The notes under the pieces were generated by a model. That model was given only the letters and a program-made list of their open reading frames with translations. It was not told where the DNA came from and ran no database searches. This document shows, piece by piece, positions 25,927 to 34,797 of a stretch of 64,000 nucleotides of DNA. The stretch covers positions 1,060,001 to 1,124,000 of the forward strand of contig NZ_JAVIZM010000001.1 in NCBI RefSeq assembly GCF_031453555.1, in the 5' to 3' direction. The translations under genes and the position numbers were made by a program. Source of the DNA: Bacillus sp. SLBN-46. Its GTDB lineage: Bacteria; Bacillota; Bacilli; Bacillales; Cytobacillaceae. How positions within the stretch are numbered: position 1 is the first letter of the stretch; each line of letters begins with the position of its first letter.

Positions 25927-27411
25927 ATGGAACGTTTAAATAAAAGTTTAGTAAACAATCTTCAAACATACCCGGAGAAGGTTCTGCAATTTGGTGAGGG
26001 GAACTTTCTAAGGGCCTTTGTTGACTGGCAAATTGATGTCATGAATAAGAAGGATCTTTTTAACGGTAGTGTTGTGGTCGTTCAACCGCGTGGTCAGGAA
26101 AAAATCGAGAAGCTTAATAAACAGGATGGTCTTTATACTCTTTACCTGCAGGGGATGAAGGAAGGCCAAGCAGTTAAGGAGCATAGTGTTATTACCAGTA
26201 TTAGCAGAGGCATCAATCTTTTTAAACAGTATGATCAATATCTAGAATTGGCTTCTAATCCGGATCTACGGTTTATTTTTTCCAATACAACAGAAGCTGG
26301 GATTGCCTTTGACGAGAATGATTGTTTAGAAGACCGCCCTCAAAAGAGTTTTCCAGGTAAATTAACGGCATTCTTATATGAACGTTTCCATGCCTTTCAA
26401 GGCGATAAGAAAAAAGGCTGTATTCTGATCCCTTGTGAGCTGATTGAGCGGAATGGGGAAAAATTAAAGGAAATCATCCTGAAGTATGCGGAACTTTGGA
26501 ACCTTGGTGAGGAGTTTGTCCATTGGATTCATGAAGGGAATACTTTCTGCAATACGCTCGTCGATCGGATTGTTTCAGGATTCCCACGTGAGTCGATTGA
26601 AGAGGTCCAAGAGGAACTTGGCTATATTGATCCTTTTGTGGTAGTGGGAGAACAATTCCACCTATTTGTCATCGAAGGCCCTGAGTGGATCCGTGAGGAA
26701 TTTCCTGCCCACTTTGCAGGGTTAAATACCTTGGTTGTGGATGATTTGACTCCATACCGCACAACAAAGGTTCGGATTTTAAACGGTGCCCATACGGCCA
26801 TGACGCCTGTTTCCTATCTATATGGATTAGATACGGTTGCAGAAGCAATTGAGCATGAGGTGATTGGGCCATATGTCAGAGAACTGATTTTTGATGAGAT
26901 TATTCCAACATTGGATGTGCCTGTGGAAGAATTGCATTCATTTGCGAATGCGGTATTAGAACGATTTAAGAATCCGTTTATCCAGCATTTCTTGTTAAGT
27001 ATCTCACTCAATTCGATGTCTAAATTTAAGACGAGAGATTTACCTTCTTTGCTTGAGTATTACCACCGTAATCAAGCATGGCCGGAAAAACTGGTCTTCT
27101 CGTTTGCGGCCCTGCTTTCTTTTTATAAAGGAAAAAGAGGGGAAGAAACGATTCAACTCTCTGATGATCAGGATGTTCTGGATTTATTTAAGGAGCAGTG
27201 GAGCCAATACGATGGAACAATTGAAAGTGTGAAGGCGATTGTTACGAGTGTGTTAGGCTACGAAAAGCTGTGGGAGCAGGATTTAAATGAGTTGCCCGGA
27301 TTAACAACAGCGGTTACAAAGCATCTATATGAAATTGAAACATGGGGAATGAAAAAGGCAGTTGAGGCTGTTGGAGGACAAAAAACAGCCAGCTTGCGGG
27401 GGGAATTATAG
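25927..27411 (+). CDS. uxaB: Tagaturonate reductase (altronate oxidoreductase)
   Basis: UxaB reduces tagaturonate to D-altronate with NADH. The 494-residue mannitol-dehydrogenase-family protein shows [16 protein letters not shown] at the nucleotide site, [19 protein letters not shown] and the substrate region [15 protein letters not shown] with the conserved Lys and Asn. TGAGGAGGA precedes the ATG. The stop TAG shares its last base with the first base of the uxaA start. Fructuronate reductase (UxuB) is a relative, but the neighbouring altronate dehydratase favours UxaB. Confidence 0.93.
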   Translation: MERLNKSLVNNLQTYPEKVLQFGEGNFLRAFVDWQIDVMNKKDLFNGSVVVVQPRGQEKIEKLNKQDGLYTLYLQGMKEGQAVKEHSVITSISRGINLFKQYDQYLELASNPDLRFIFSNTTEAGIAFDENDCLEDRPQKSFPGKLTAFLYERFHAFQGDKKKGCILIPCELIERNGEKLKEIILKYAELWNLGEEFVHWIHEGNTFCNTLVDRIVSGFPRESIEEVQEELGYIDPFVVVGEQFHLFVIEGPEWIREEFPAHFAGLNTLVVDDLTPYRTTKVRILNGAHTAMTPVSYLYGLDTVAEAIEHEVIGPYVRELIFDEIIPTLDVPVEELHSFANAVLERFKNPFIQHFLLSISLNSMSKFKTRDLPSLLEYYHRNQAWPEKLVFSFAALLSFYKGKRGEETIQLSDDQDVLDLFKEQWSQYDGTIESVKAIVTSVLGYEKLWEQDLNELPGLTTAVTKHLYEIETWGMKKAVEAVGGQKTASLRGEL

Positions 27412-28898
27412 TGTTGGATATCATCCAGATACACGATATTGATAATGTCGTTGTGGCGCTAAAGGATTTACGAGTGGGTCAAACTTTTACAGTAAATGAT
27501 ACCGTGATCGAGCTTAAGGAAGATGTGCCGAGAGGTCATAAGATTGCCATTAAAAACATGGTTGTCAATGAACATGTGGTAAAGTACGGCTATCCGATTG
27601 GTCACGCCGTGAAAGAAATTTCGGTGGGAGAACATGTTCATACCCATAACACGAAAACGAATTTAGACGGCATTCAAGAATATCAATTTAATCAAAAGCT
27701 ACAAACCCTTTCCTATAAAAATGAAAGCCTAACCTTTAATGGATATAAAAGAAAGAATGGTAGTGTCGGTATTCGTAATGAGCTTTGGATTGTTCCAACC
27801 GTTGGCTGTGTCAATGGGGTGGCGGAACGAATGATCAAGCTGTTTGAAAAAGAAGTCGACGATATCCATCCATTTGAAAATGTACTTGTGTTAAAGCACA
27901 ATTATGGCTGCTCCCAATTAGGGGACGACCATGAAAATACGAGAAAAATTTTACGCGATGCTGTTCTTCATCCGAATGCAGGCGGAGTCCTGGTATTGGG
28001 ACTGGGCTGTGAAAATAACAATCTATATGAATTTAAGGATAGCTTAGGAGAGTTTGATGAAGACCGAGTGAAGTTCTTAGTCTCTCAGGAAGTGTCCGAT
28101 GAAATCGAAGCGGGTGTCGAGCTTCTGAAGGAACTGTATGAACAGGCGAAAAATGACCAGCGTGAACCGGTGCCGTTATCTGAATTAAAAGTAGGGTTGA
28201 AATGCGGGGGATCGGATGGCTTCTCCGGTATTACGGCTAATCCGCTGCTTGGAAGATTCTCAGATTTCTTAGTTGCCCAGGGTGGAACCACCGTCCTAAC
28301 AGAGGTGCCAGAAATGTTCGGTGCGGAAACCATCCTGATGGAGCGTGCGGCAGATGGAGAGGTGTTCGAAAAGACGGTGGAATTAATCAATGATTTCAAG
28401 GAATATTTCATTGAAAATAAACAACCTGTCTATGAAAATCCATCACCAGGAAACAAAGCAGGTGGGATTACAACCTTGGAGGATAAGTCTCTCGGATGTA
28501 CACAAAAAGCCGGTACCTCTACGGTAATCGATGTCGTTAAATACGGGGAGCGCCTAAAACAAAAGGGACTGAATTTGTTAAGTGCACCTGGAAATGATCT
28601 AGTTGCCTCTTCTGCCTTAGCAGCGGCCGGCTGCCAATTGGTTTTATTCACAACGGGTCGTGGAACTCCGTTTGGTACGTTTGTGCCAACAATGAAAATT
28701 TCAACGAACACACCTATTTTCGAAACCAAGCCACATTGGATTGATTTTAACGCAGGTGTATTGCTTGAGAAGGACTCCGATGTAGTCCTGGGAGAATTTA
28801 TAGATTACATCATAAAGGTGGCAAGCGGCCAATTAGTCAATAACGAGAAAAATGATTTTAGAGAGATGGCTATTTTTAAAAAGGGTGTGACTTTGTAG
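27411..28898 (+). CDS. uxaA: Altronate dehydratase
   Basis: UxaA dehydrates D-altronate to KDG. The 495-residue protein combines a small N-terminal SAF-like domain (RVGQTFTVN to VKEISVGEHVHTHN, about residues 1-85) with the large UxaA/GarD domain. The latter has RKNGSVGIRNELWIVPTVGC, HNYGCSQLGDDHENT and LKCGGSDGFSGITANP. Conserved Cys residues suit an Fe-dependent lyase. The reading starts at GTG 27411, one base overlapping uxaB, or at the adjacent TTG 27414. It completes the saturated-galacturonate route to KDG. Confidence 0.94.
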   Translation: MLDIIQIHDIDNVVVALKDLRVGQTFTVNDTVIELKEDVPRGHKIAIKNMVVNEHVVKYGYPIGHAVKEISVGEHVHTHNTKTNLDGIQEYQFNQKLQTLSYKNESLTFNGYKRKNGSVGIRNELWIVPTVGCVNGVAERMIKLFEKEVDDIHPFENVLVLKHNYGCSQLGDDHENTRKILRDAVLHPNAGGVLVLGLGCENNNLYEFKDSLGEFDEDRVKFLVSQEVSDEIEAGVELLKELYEQAKNDQREPVPLSELKVGLKCGGSDGFSGITANPLLGRFSDFLVAQGGTTVLTEVPEMFGAETILMERAADGEVFEKTVELINDFKEYFIENKQPVYENPSPGNKAGGITTLEDKSLGCTQKAGTSTVIDVVKYGERLKQKGLNLLSAPGNDLVASSALAAAGCQLVLFTTGRGTPFGTFVPTMKISTNTPIFETKPHWIDFNAGVLLEKDSDVVLGEFIDYIIKVASGQLVNNEKNDFREMAIFKKGVTL

Positions 28899-28917
28899 CG
28901 TTCCACAAGAGATAAAA

Positions 28918-28942
28918 ATTGATAGGCAGACGACCTATCGAT
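28918..28942 (+). terminator. Short hairpin between uxaA and the oligogalacturonate lyase gene
   Basis: ATTGATAGG pairs with CCTATCGAT across a seven-base loop, followed by TTCTTG. It is a weak terminator or message-stabilising hairpin. Confidence 0.45.
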
Positions 28943-28977
28943 TTCTTGCATTCAACCTTAAAAAGGCGGGGATACGT

Positions 28978-30135
28978 ATGATTGGGAAGGAATTTCCTTC
29001 AGAAATTAAAGAGTATGTGGACCAGAAAACAGGGAACATGGTTAAACAATTGACTTCCAATGGGTCCAATAACTATCACTTTTATTTTACAGACAATTCA
29101 TTTTCTGCAGATGATAAAGAAATCTATTTTTTATCGGATCGTTCCTCTAATAAGCCTGAGGTTTATAATCTATTTAAAATGGAGCTTGAGACAGGGAAAA
29201 TGGTACAACTGACGAATGAACCTGAAGGAGTTGCCCCCAGCTTTCATACAAAAACGCCTGAAAGTGACATAGTCGTGTATGTGACGGGAAAACAGCTTAA
29301 AAAACTAGATGTCAGCACACTTGAAACGACCGTCCTTTACGACGAAAGGCCAGGAATTCAATTAGGACACCCACACATCTCAGCGGATAAAAAATATATT
29401 GGCATGGCGCGAAATGAAAGGGTTCCTATTGAAAGAGGAGCGAATTACAGAGGGTTTAAGGAAACGATGTATGCTACTAAAAAGGGCTGGATTACCCTTA
29501 TTAGTCTGGATGGAGCGGAAGTATTTGATGTGTTTGAAGATACACATTGGCTGGGCCATTTTCAATTTTCACCTACCCATAGCAGCCTGGCCACCTTTTG
29601 TCATGAAGGGCCATGGAACCTCGTCCATCAACGAATATGGCTTTTAGATATTAGAGCACGTTCGGTACAGCCTGTATTTAGGCAAGGCGAAGATGATTGT
29701 ATCGGACATGAATTCTGGACATCTGATGGAAAAATATTTTTTGATAATCGTAGAAAAGGGCATGATGGAACCATCACGGTTCACAAGACCCAAGCGACCA
29801 TCCAAAAAGAAGAGGAAACGGGGCAGATTCCTTTCGTCGGATTAGCGGATGAAAATGGTCAATTACTACGAAAAATCGACTTGCCGTATTACTGTAACCA
29901 TTATCATAGTAACAGTGACAATACGCTGCTGATCGGCGATGAGGTGGAAAATCTCGTGTTAGTTGATATAAGCGGAGAACAAGCAACCATTGAAACGTTA
30001 TGTTCTCACTACACGAGCTGGAACACGCAAAGAACCCACTGTCATCCGACGTTTAGCTGGGATAATACAAAAATCTTATTTACATCAGACCGTGACGGAG
30101 TCTGTAATTTATATTTAGTAGAATTGCCAAAATAG
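28978..30135 (+). CDS. ogl: Oligogalacturonate lyase (PL22)
   Basis: This 385-residue cytoplasmic beta-propeller lyase splits digalacturonates and short unsaturated oligogalacturonides into monomers that become DKI. PL22 hallmarks are visible: the N-terminal TGNMVKQLTSN and FYFTDNSFSADDKEIYFLSDR, and metal-binding residues in YYCNHYHSNSDN and NTQRTHCHPTFSWDN (Gln and His ligands). There is no signal peptide, consistent with action after import. GGCGGGG precedes the ATG. It is followed closely by kdgF, which handles its product. Confidence 0.94.
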   Translation: MIGKEFPSEIKEYVDQKTGNMVKQLTSNGSNNYHFYFTDNSFSADDKEIYFLSDRSSNKPEVYNLFKMELETGKMVQLTNEPEGVAPSFHTKTPESDIVVYVTGKQLKKLDVSTLETTVLYDERPGIQLGHPHISADKKYIGMARNERVPIERGANYRGFKETMYATKKGWITLISLDGAEVFDVFEDTHWLGHFQFSPTHSSLATFCHEGPWNLVHQRIWLLDIRARSVQPVFRQGEDDCIGHEFWTSDGKIFFDNRRKGHDGTITVHKTQATIQKEEETGQIPFVGLADENGQLLRKIDLPYYCNHYHSNSDNTLLIGDEVENLVLVDISGEQATIETLCSHYTSWNTQRTHCHPTFSWDNTKILFTSDRDGVCNLYLVELPK

Positions 30136-30146
30136 GGGGGAAGAGA

Positions 30147-30473
30147 ATGTTTACATATGGAGAACAGGTAGATGCGGTAGCTACTGAGGAAGGCGTAACA
30201 AGGAAGTTGTTAAGCCAGGGCGGAAGCCTCATGATGACGGAAGTTACTTTTAGGAAAGATGCAGTTGGAAGTATCCATTCCCATCCACATGAACAGATTA
30301 GCTACATCATTCAGGGGAGTTTTGAATTCAACTTGGGTGGGGAAATTCAACAGGTCGCCAAAGGGGATAGCATTTATATACCGTCCGATATGTTGCACGG
30401 TGTGAGGGCACTTGAGGAAGACTCTATTATTTTAGATGTGTTTACTCCACAGCGCGAGGACTTTTTGAAATAA
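30147..30473 (+). CDS. kdgF: Cupin protein KdgF (unsaturated uronate linearisation)
   Basis: This 108-residue single-domain cupin has the metal motif HSHPHEQISYIIQGSFEF and the second motif GDSIYIPSDMLHGVRAL. KdgF-type cupins speed the conversion of 4,5-unsaturated galacturonate to linear DKI, the substrate of KduI. Its position 11 bases after ogl supports this role strongly. GGGGGGAAG precedes the start. It ends the rightward operon and is followed by a strong hairpin. Confidence 0.88.
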   Translation: MFTYGEQVDAVATEEGVTRKLLSQGGSLMMTEVTFRKDAVGSIHSHPHEQISYIIQGSFEFNLGGEIQQVAKGDSIYIPSDMLHGVRALEEDSIILDVFTPQREDFLK

Positions 30474-30486
30474 ATGGAGAAAAAAA

Positions 30487-30521
30487 TGAGGCTGAACACT
30501 TAGGAGTCAGCCTCAATTTTC
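30487..30521. terminator. Bidirectional terminator, kdgF / XRE regulator
   Basis: TGAGGCTGA (30487-30495) pairs with TCAGCCTCA (30507-30515). A-rich and T-rich flanks serve both converging genes. Confidence 0.8.
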
Positions 30522-30528
30522 TATGTTG

Positions 30529-31068
30529 CTAGAAAACATCATTCCGTTCCGTATCTGAGTATACAGAGATGAGCACGATCGCTTTTTCCTCACCCACATT
30601 TTTAACAAAGTGTGGGACGCTTGCGTTCCAGCTAAATGTATCCCCTTCTTCCAAGAGGACCGAGTCTTCTCCCTGCTCGGCAAGGACCTTTCCTTCTAAC
30701 ACTAAATGGCTTTCCAGGCCTTCATGGGCATTGGCTTCCCCCATGGATGCACCCGGAGGAAACTCGACCAACATCATGCGTAATCCGCCTTGTGACGTTA
30801 AATGTTCAATTTTTAAGTTGTTATAGGTCGAATACGTTCTTTCTCCCTTTTTGATGACGCGCATATGCTGCTTTTTTTCCAATAGTAAATAAGGTAAAGG
30901 CACGCCTAAAAAAGTCGCTATTGTTTGCAGTGTGTTAATGGAAGGAGACGTGTTATTGTTTTCAACATTGCTGATAAAGCCCTTCGATAGTCCCGTTCCT
31001 TCACACATTTGCGCAATGGTGATTTTTTTTCTGTTACGTATTGCGCGAATCTTTGATCCAATATCCAC
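30529..31068 (-). CDS. XRE-family regulator with C-terminal cupin domain
   Basis: This 179-residue repressor-like protein has an N-terminal helix-turn-helix (ITIAQMCEGTGLSKGFISNV, residues about 15-60) and a C-terminal cupin sensor (EFPPGASMGEANAHEGLESH to FSWNASVPHFVKNVG). Start GTG 31068 is chosen because GAGGTGG lies five bases upstream and it gives the usual VDIGSKIR beginning; a TTG at 31092 is in frame. Proteins of this layout often control polyamine, amino acid or sugar genes in response to a small ligand. It converges on the pectin operon and may or may not control it. Confidence 0.88.
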   Translation of the reverse strand: MDIGSKIRAIRNRKKITIAQMCEGTGLSKGFISNVENNNTSPSINTLQTIATFLGVPLPYLLLEKKQHMRVIKKGERTYSTYNNLKIEHLTSQGGLRMMLVEFPPGASMGEANAHEGLESHLVLEGKVLAEQGEDSVLLEEGDTFSWNASVPHFVKNVGEEKAIVLISVYSDTERNDVF

Positions 31069-31127
31069 GTAATCCACCTCGAGTGTTTCCAAATAAAAAA
31101 CTTAATTCTATCTTAGCAAAAAAACGA

Positions 31128-31184
31128 TTGACAATCCATAGCGATTAGAGTTATCTTATAGATAATAATTATTCCTAATAGGAA
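31128..31184 (+). promoter_or_regulatory. Promoter with overlapping palindromes before the dioxygenase-DoxX operon
   Basis: TTGACA (31128-31133) is followed 18 bp later by TATCTT (31152-31157). Two perfect palindromes lie over and after the -10: TTATCT-TAT-AGATAA (31151-31165) and TTCCT-AAT-AGGAA (31172-31184). AGATAATAATTATTC (31160-31174) also matches 12 of 15 bases of the Fur 7-1-7 box. Confidence 0.5.
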
Positions 31185-31277
31185 ACTTAATTTTGTCTAA
31201 TGGTTTTCTAATATGAATATATTATTTTTATGAAAATCCACAAACCCCTTTATATAAAACTTTAAGGAGAGGATCAT

Positions 31278-32063
31278 ATGCTTCCATCATTATTTATCGC
31301 ACACGGAGCTCCGTTACTTGCGATTGAAAACAATAAGTACACTCAGTTTTTAAATCAATTAGGCCGTACTCTGCCAAGACCAAAGGCTATTGTTTTATTT
31401 TCTGCCCACTGGGAGTCGAATATGCAACAGGTGAGCAGTGCCCCTGAATACCGAACGATTTATGACTTTGGCGGGTTTCCTGAAGCCTTGTACAAAATAG
31501 AATATCCAGCAAAGGGAAATCATGACATCACGAAAGAAATTACCGAACTATTCACTAGCCAAGGTGTTTCATATGAAGTGGATGCTTCGCGCGGATTGGA
31601 TCATGGTGCATGGGTCGTATTGAGAATGCTGTATCCAGATGCAGATATACCTGTGATTTCGATGTCGGTTAATCCAAACCTTTCACCTGCGGAACAGTAT
31701 CAGATTGGAAAGTCCTTAGCAGGTTTAAGGGAAAAGGATGTTTTAATCATTGCCAGTGGAGGAACAGTGCATAATCTTCGGGCTTTAAATTGGGATAAGG
31801 ACCTTACTGGAGGTATTGACGATTGGGCACTTGCGTTTGATGAATGGCTAGCACGCCATCTGAAAAATTGGGATGTAGAATCACTTTTTAACTATCAGAC
31901 GTTGGCTCCAACAGCAAACCTAGCGGTGCCTTCATATGGAACTGAGCACTTCATTCCTATTTTTTATGCGCTTGGTGCAGCGGATACTGGAAAAAAAGCA
32001 GAATTACTGCACCGCAGCTACCGATATGGAAGTTTAAGCCATAGTGTGTGGCAGTTTAATTAA
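31278..32063 (+). CDS. Class III extradiol ring-cleavage dioxygenase (YgiD/DODA family)
   Basis: This 261-residue metalloenzyme is of the LigB/4,5-DOPA dioxygenase type. Predicted metal and catalytic His residues are seen in FIAHGAPLL, LFSAHWES, SRGLDHGAWVVLRMLYPD and ASGGTVHNLRAL. The family opens catecholic rings using Fe or Zn sites, although many bacterial members act in quinone or catechol detoxification. AAGGAGAGG precedes the ATG. The DoxX gene follows 28 bases later, so they form an operon resembling the quinone-stress loci of other bacilli. The physiological substrate is unknown. Confidence 0.88.
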   Translation: MLPSLFIAHGAPLLAIENNKYTQFLNQLGRTLPRPKAIVLFSAHWESNMQQVSSAPEYRTIYDFGGFPEALYKIEYPAKGNHDITKEITELFTSQGVSYEVDASRGLDHGAWVVLRMLYPDADIPVISMSVNPNLSPAEQYQIGKSLAGLREKDVLIIASGGTVHNLRALNWDKDLTGGIDDWALAFDEWLARHLKNWDVESLFNYQTLAPTANLAVPSYGTEHFIPIFYALGAADTGKKAELLHRSYRYGSLSHSVWQFN

Positions 32064-32091
32064 TTTTACAAAATACAGGAGGAGAATTTTT

Positions 32092-32523
32092 ATGAATAAT
32101 AAATTTGAAGTCAGTACATTCATTTTACGAGTAGTTTTAGGGATTAGTTTTTTTATCCACGGGCTTACTAAGTTCCAAGGCGGAATAGAAAATATCGTTG
32201 GTTGGTTTGACAGTATCGGTTTACCTGGTGGATTGGCCTATGTAGTGGCAGTTATTGAGGTGGTTGGTGGATTAGCCTTAGTGTTTGGTTTAGGATCAAG
32301 AATCGTGTCTATTCTTTTATCCCTTGTCATGATTGGTGCTATGATTAAAGTGAAATTAGCTGTCGGATTTTTAGGAAATGGCCAAATGGCAGGCTACGAA
32401 CTAGATTTAGCTTTCCTAGCGATGGCTGTAGTGATTGCGATCAATGGTAGCAAATTGTTTGCGCTTGACCAAGTGATTTTTAATAAGCAATCAAATAAAA
32501 GTGGAAATCATAAAGCCGCTTAA
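32092..32523 (+). CDS. DoxX-family membrane protein
   Basis: This 143-residue membrane protein has about four helices and the DoxX pattern RVVLGISFFIHGLTKFQGG near the N-terminus and GLALVFGLGSRIVSILL in the middle. Start 32092 is fixed by CAGGAGGAG; a longer reading from 32044 would overlap the dioxygenase gene. B. subtilis MhqP and CatD are relatives found beside dioxygenase genes and induced by catechols and quinones. It may pass electrons from quinols at the membrane. Confidence 0.88.
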   Translation: MNNKFEVSTFILRVVLGISFFIHGLTKFQGGIENIVGWFDSIGLPGGLAYVVAVIEVVGGLALVFGLGSRIVSILLSLVMIGAMIKVKLAVGFLGNGQMAGYELDLAFLAMAVVIAINGSKLFALDQVIFNKQSNKSGNHKAA

Positions 32524-32525
32524 GC

Positions 32526-32563
32526 AAAAAAACTGCTAGAATCCTTATTCTAGCAGTTTTTTT
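32526..32563. terminator. Bidirectional terminator, doxX gene / DMT transporter
   Basis: A perfect 17-bp stem (32526-32542 with 32547-32563) with a four-base loop has A and T tracts at its base, serving both converging genes. Confidence 0.92.
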
Positions 32564-32569
32564 CATGTT

Positions 32570-33478
32570 TTATTGGTACGTCTCTTTTTCAATGACTTGT
32601 GGAAGTGGCTTTTGCTTCTGGGTCATAAAGAAGAAGACTCCTATAAGGACGAGCAAGCCCCCTGCAATTTGCCATGGAACAAGCCGTTCATGTAATAAGA
32701 TAAAGGCTAAAAACGTCGACCCCACAGGTTCTCCTAAAATACTCATAGAAATGGTAGTGGCATTGACATATTTGAGGAGCCAATTATTTATTACGTGACT
32801 TACGGTAGGAACCGTCGCAAGTAACAGGTAGATTCCCCATTCCTTCGCTGGATAGCCGCCGAAGTCCACACCAGTTATAAAGTTATAAATAATTAAAATA
32901 AGAGCAGCAGAGAAAAATACACAAAAGCTATATAGCCAATGAGATACTTTTTTCACGATGGTTTGCCCGATTAATAGGTAGCCTACAACCGAAATCACAC
33001 TTAAGAAGGAAAGTACATCCCCCATAATGGCATCCTGGCTCAATCCGAAATCTCCCCAGCCGATCATCATCGCGCCAATAATTGCAATTCCCATTGTCAT
33101 TAGGGCGGATAAGGTGGTTCTCTCTCTAAACAGTAAAAAGCCCCCGACTAAGGACACAATTGGCTGCAAAGCTAGAATGATTGTCGAACTGGCTACTGTC
33201 GTTAGCTTTAATGACCCAAACCAAAGGACAAAATGTAAAGCTAAAAACGAGCCTGAAAAAAATAAAAAGAACCAATCTCTTTTCTCGATGTTGTTAAATT
33301 CATCTCGATGTTTCCATACAATGGGAAGCATTAAAATACTTGCAAATAACATTCGATACATACTTAAAACTGAGGCTGGCGCGTCTGACCATTTGACAAA
33401 GATAGCTGAAAACGAGATGGCTATAATGGAAATGGTAAGCGGCAGGGCAATGGACCTTGATGCTTCTTCCTGTTTCAT
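32570..33478 (-). CDS. EamA/DMT-family transporter
   Basis: This 302-residue inner-membrane protein has about ten helices and two EamA repeats (residues about 12-140 and 155-290). Typical markers are SAIFVKWSDAPASVLSMYRMLFAS in the first repeat and ILGEPVGSTFLAFILLHERL near the end of the second. Members export amino acids, nucleosides or other metabolites. Substrate is not predictable. GGGGGAG precedes the ATG. It is a single gene facing the dioxygenase operon. Confidence 0.9.
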   Translation of the reverse strand: MKQEEASRSIALPLTISIIAISFSAIFVKWSDAPASVLSMYRMLFASILMLPIVWKHRDEFNNIEKRDWFFLFFSGSFLALHFVLWFGSLKLTTVASSTIILALQPIVSLVGGFLLFRERTTLSALMTMGIAIIGAMMIGWGDFGLSQDAIMGDVLSFLSVISVVGYLLIGQTIVKKVSHWLYSFCVFFSAALILIIYNFITGVDFGGYPAKEWGIYLLLATVPTVSHVINNWLLKYVNATTISMSILGEPVGSTFLAFILLHERLVPWQIAGGLLVLIGVFFFMTQKQKPLPQVIEKETYQ

Positions 33479-33669
33479 GTTCTCCCCCTATTTTTTACGT
33501 GATGAAACAAAACTATTTATCTATTATACTCGGCTTTTTCTTGGCTCTCAACTAGGCGATATTCTGAGAAATTTCGGCAAGATGGAGAAATATTTGTCGT
33601 TTCCTGGGAAATGAAGTCCTGTTTTATAAAAAAATACTAATTGGACTAACCAATCAGTAGTTACCTATA

Positions 33670-33810
33670 TTATGAAATTTGGTTTACGAGAATTGTAACT
33701 AAGGCACTAAGCAGGATCGCGCCAATCATAATCGAACTATACATGAGACACTTTTTCCTCTTTTTTTTTACAAGTACTTCTTCTGGTGTGAGCCAATATG
33801 TTTTTGACAT
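33670..33810 (-). CDS. Small single-pass membrane protein, 46 residues
   Basis: A short reading frame begins MSKTYWLTPEEVLVKKKRKK and continues into one clear membrane helix (about residues 24-41). The arrangement of a polar N-terminus, a basic Lys/Arg block and then a hydrophobic segment is typical of a real small membrane protein with N-in topology. The frame lies in an otherwise empty 455-base gap. The ribosome binding site is poor (GGAG lies too far upstream), which lowers confidence. I know no family for it. Confidence 0.45.
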   Translation of the reverse strand: MSKTYWLTPEEVLVKKKRKKCLMYSSIMIGAILLSALVTILVNQIS

Positions 33811-33933
33811 CAAATAATCTTGAACTAAATTATCTCCAAATCAAGATAGTATCATATATAATTTAATTTGCCAATATGTTGAACTGTATTTAGGGGATAG
33901 TAAAATTATTAAAAAAATGGAGGGAAGAACATC

Positions 33934-34779
33934 ATGGGAGAATTTCATAGTAAACCCTATGTATATGTTGGAGAAGTAAATATTAAGGTGAAAGACCTAG
34001 AAAACTCGGTTGCTTTTTACGAAACCATTATTGGTTTACAGGTCTTAGAAAAAGGAGAGGGTCGCGCAGTTTTGACTGCAGACGGGGAAACTCCCTTAGT
34101 TACGCTTGAACAGCCTGAAGATGTAATTTCCAAAGCCGGCCGTACAACAGGTTTGTACCATTTCGCCATATTATTGCCGACAAGAGCCGATTTATCGGTC
34201 TTTTTGCGTCATTTACTGGAAACCGGGTATCCACTGGGTGCTGCCGACCATTATGTAAGTGAAGCATTGTATCTAAATGATCCTGATGGCAACGGGATTG
34301 AAGTATACCGCGACCGCCCTGCAGATGAGTGGACCTGGAAAAATGGAATGGTAGATATGGCAACCGAACAACTTGATGCACAGGGAATTCTCGCTGCGAG
34401 TGATGCCGAGTGGAAGGGGCTGCCAGCTGAAACGTTGATGGGTCATATCCATCTCCATGTAGCAGATTTGCAGCAAGCAGAAGAATATTACACAAAAGGT
34501 CTCGGGTTTGAACGGGTTGCTACGTATCCTCAAGCAGCTTTTCTGTCGACTGGTAAATACCATCATCATATTGCGATTAACACTTGGCAGGGAGTGGGGG
34601 CACCGACACCGCCAAGAAACAGCATCGGCTTAAATTGGTATACACTTGTATTCCTAGATACGTCTGTTAGAGAAGCTGTGGTGAAGCAGCTTCAACAATT
34701 AGGTGCACCTATAACGAAAGAGCATGATTATTATTTAACCAATGATCCGGCGGGTAATCAAATTCGGTTAGTAGTTTAA
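33934..34779 (+). CDS. VOC-family ring-cleavage dioxygenase, CatE-like
   Basis: This 281-residue protein has two vicinal-oxygen-chelate modules (about 10-125 and 165-281). Likely Fe ligands are His in GEVNIKVKDLENSV-type first strand equivalents and in GHIHLHVADLQQAEEYY. Repeat ends are LNDPDGNGIEVYRD and TNDPAGNQIRLVV. B. subtilis CatE (catechol-2,3-dioxygenase, about 285 residues) has the same layout. ATGGAGGG lies upstream. With the extradiol dioxygenase and DoxX nearby it points to aromatic or quinone detoxification. It shares a 19-base gap with msrAB, so the two may be co-transcribed. Confidence 0.85.
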   Translation: MGEFHSKPYVYVGEVNIKVKDLENSVAFYETIIGLQVLEKGEGRAVLTADGETPLVTLEQPEDVISKAGRTTGLYHFAILLPTRADLSVFLRHLLETGYPLGAADHYVSEALYLNDPDGNGIEVYRDRPADEWTWKNGMVDMATEQLDAQGILAASDAEWKGLPAETLMGHIHLHVADLQQAEEYYTKGLGFERVATYPQAAFLSTGKYHHHIAINTWQGVGAPTPPRNSIGLNWYTLVFLDTSVREAVVKQLQQLGAPITKEHDYYLTNDPAGNQIRLVV

Positions 34780-34797
34780 AGTAAGGGATGGAATCGA

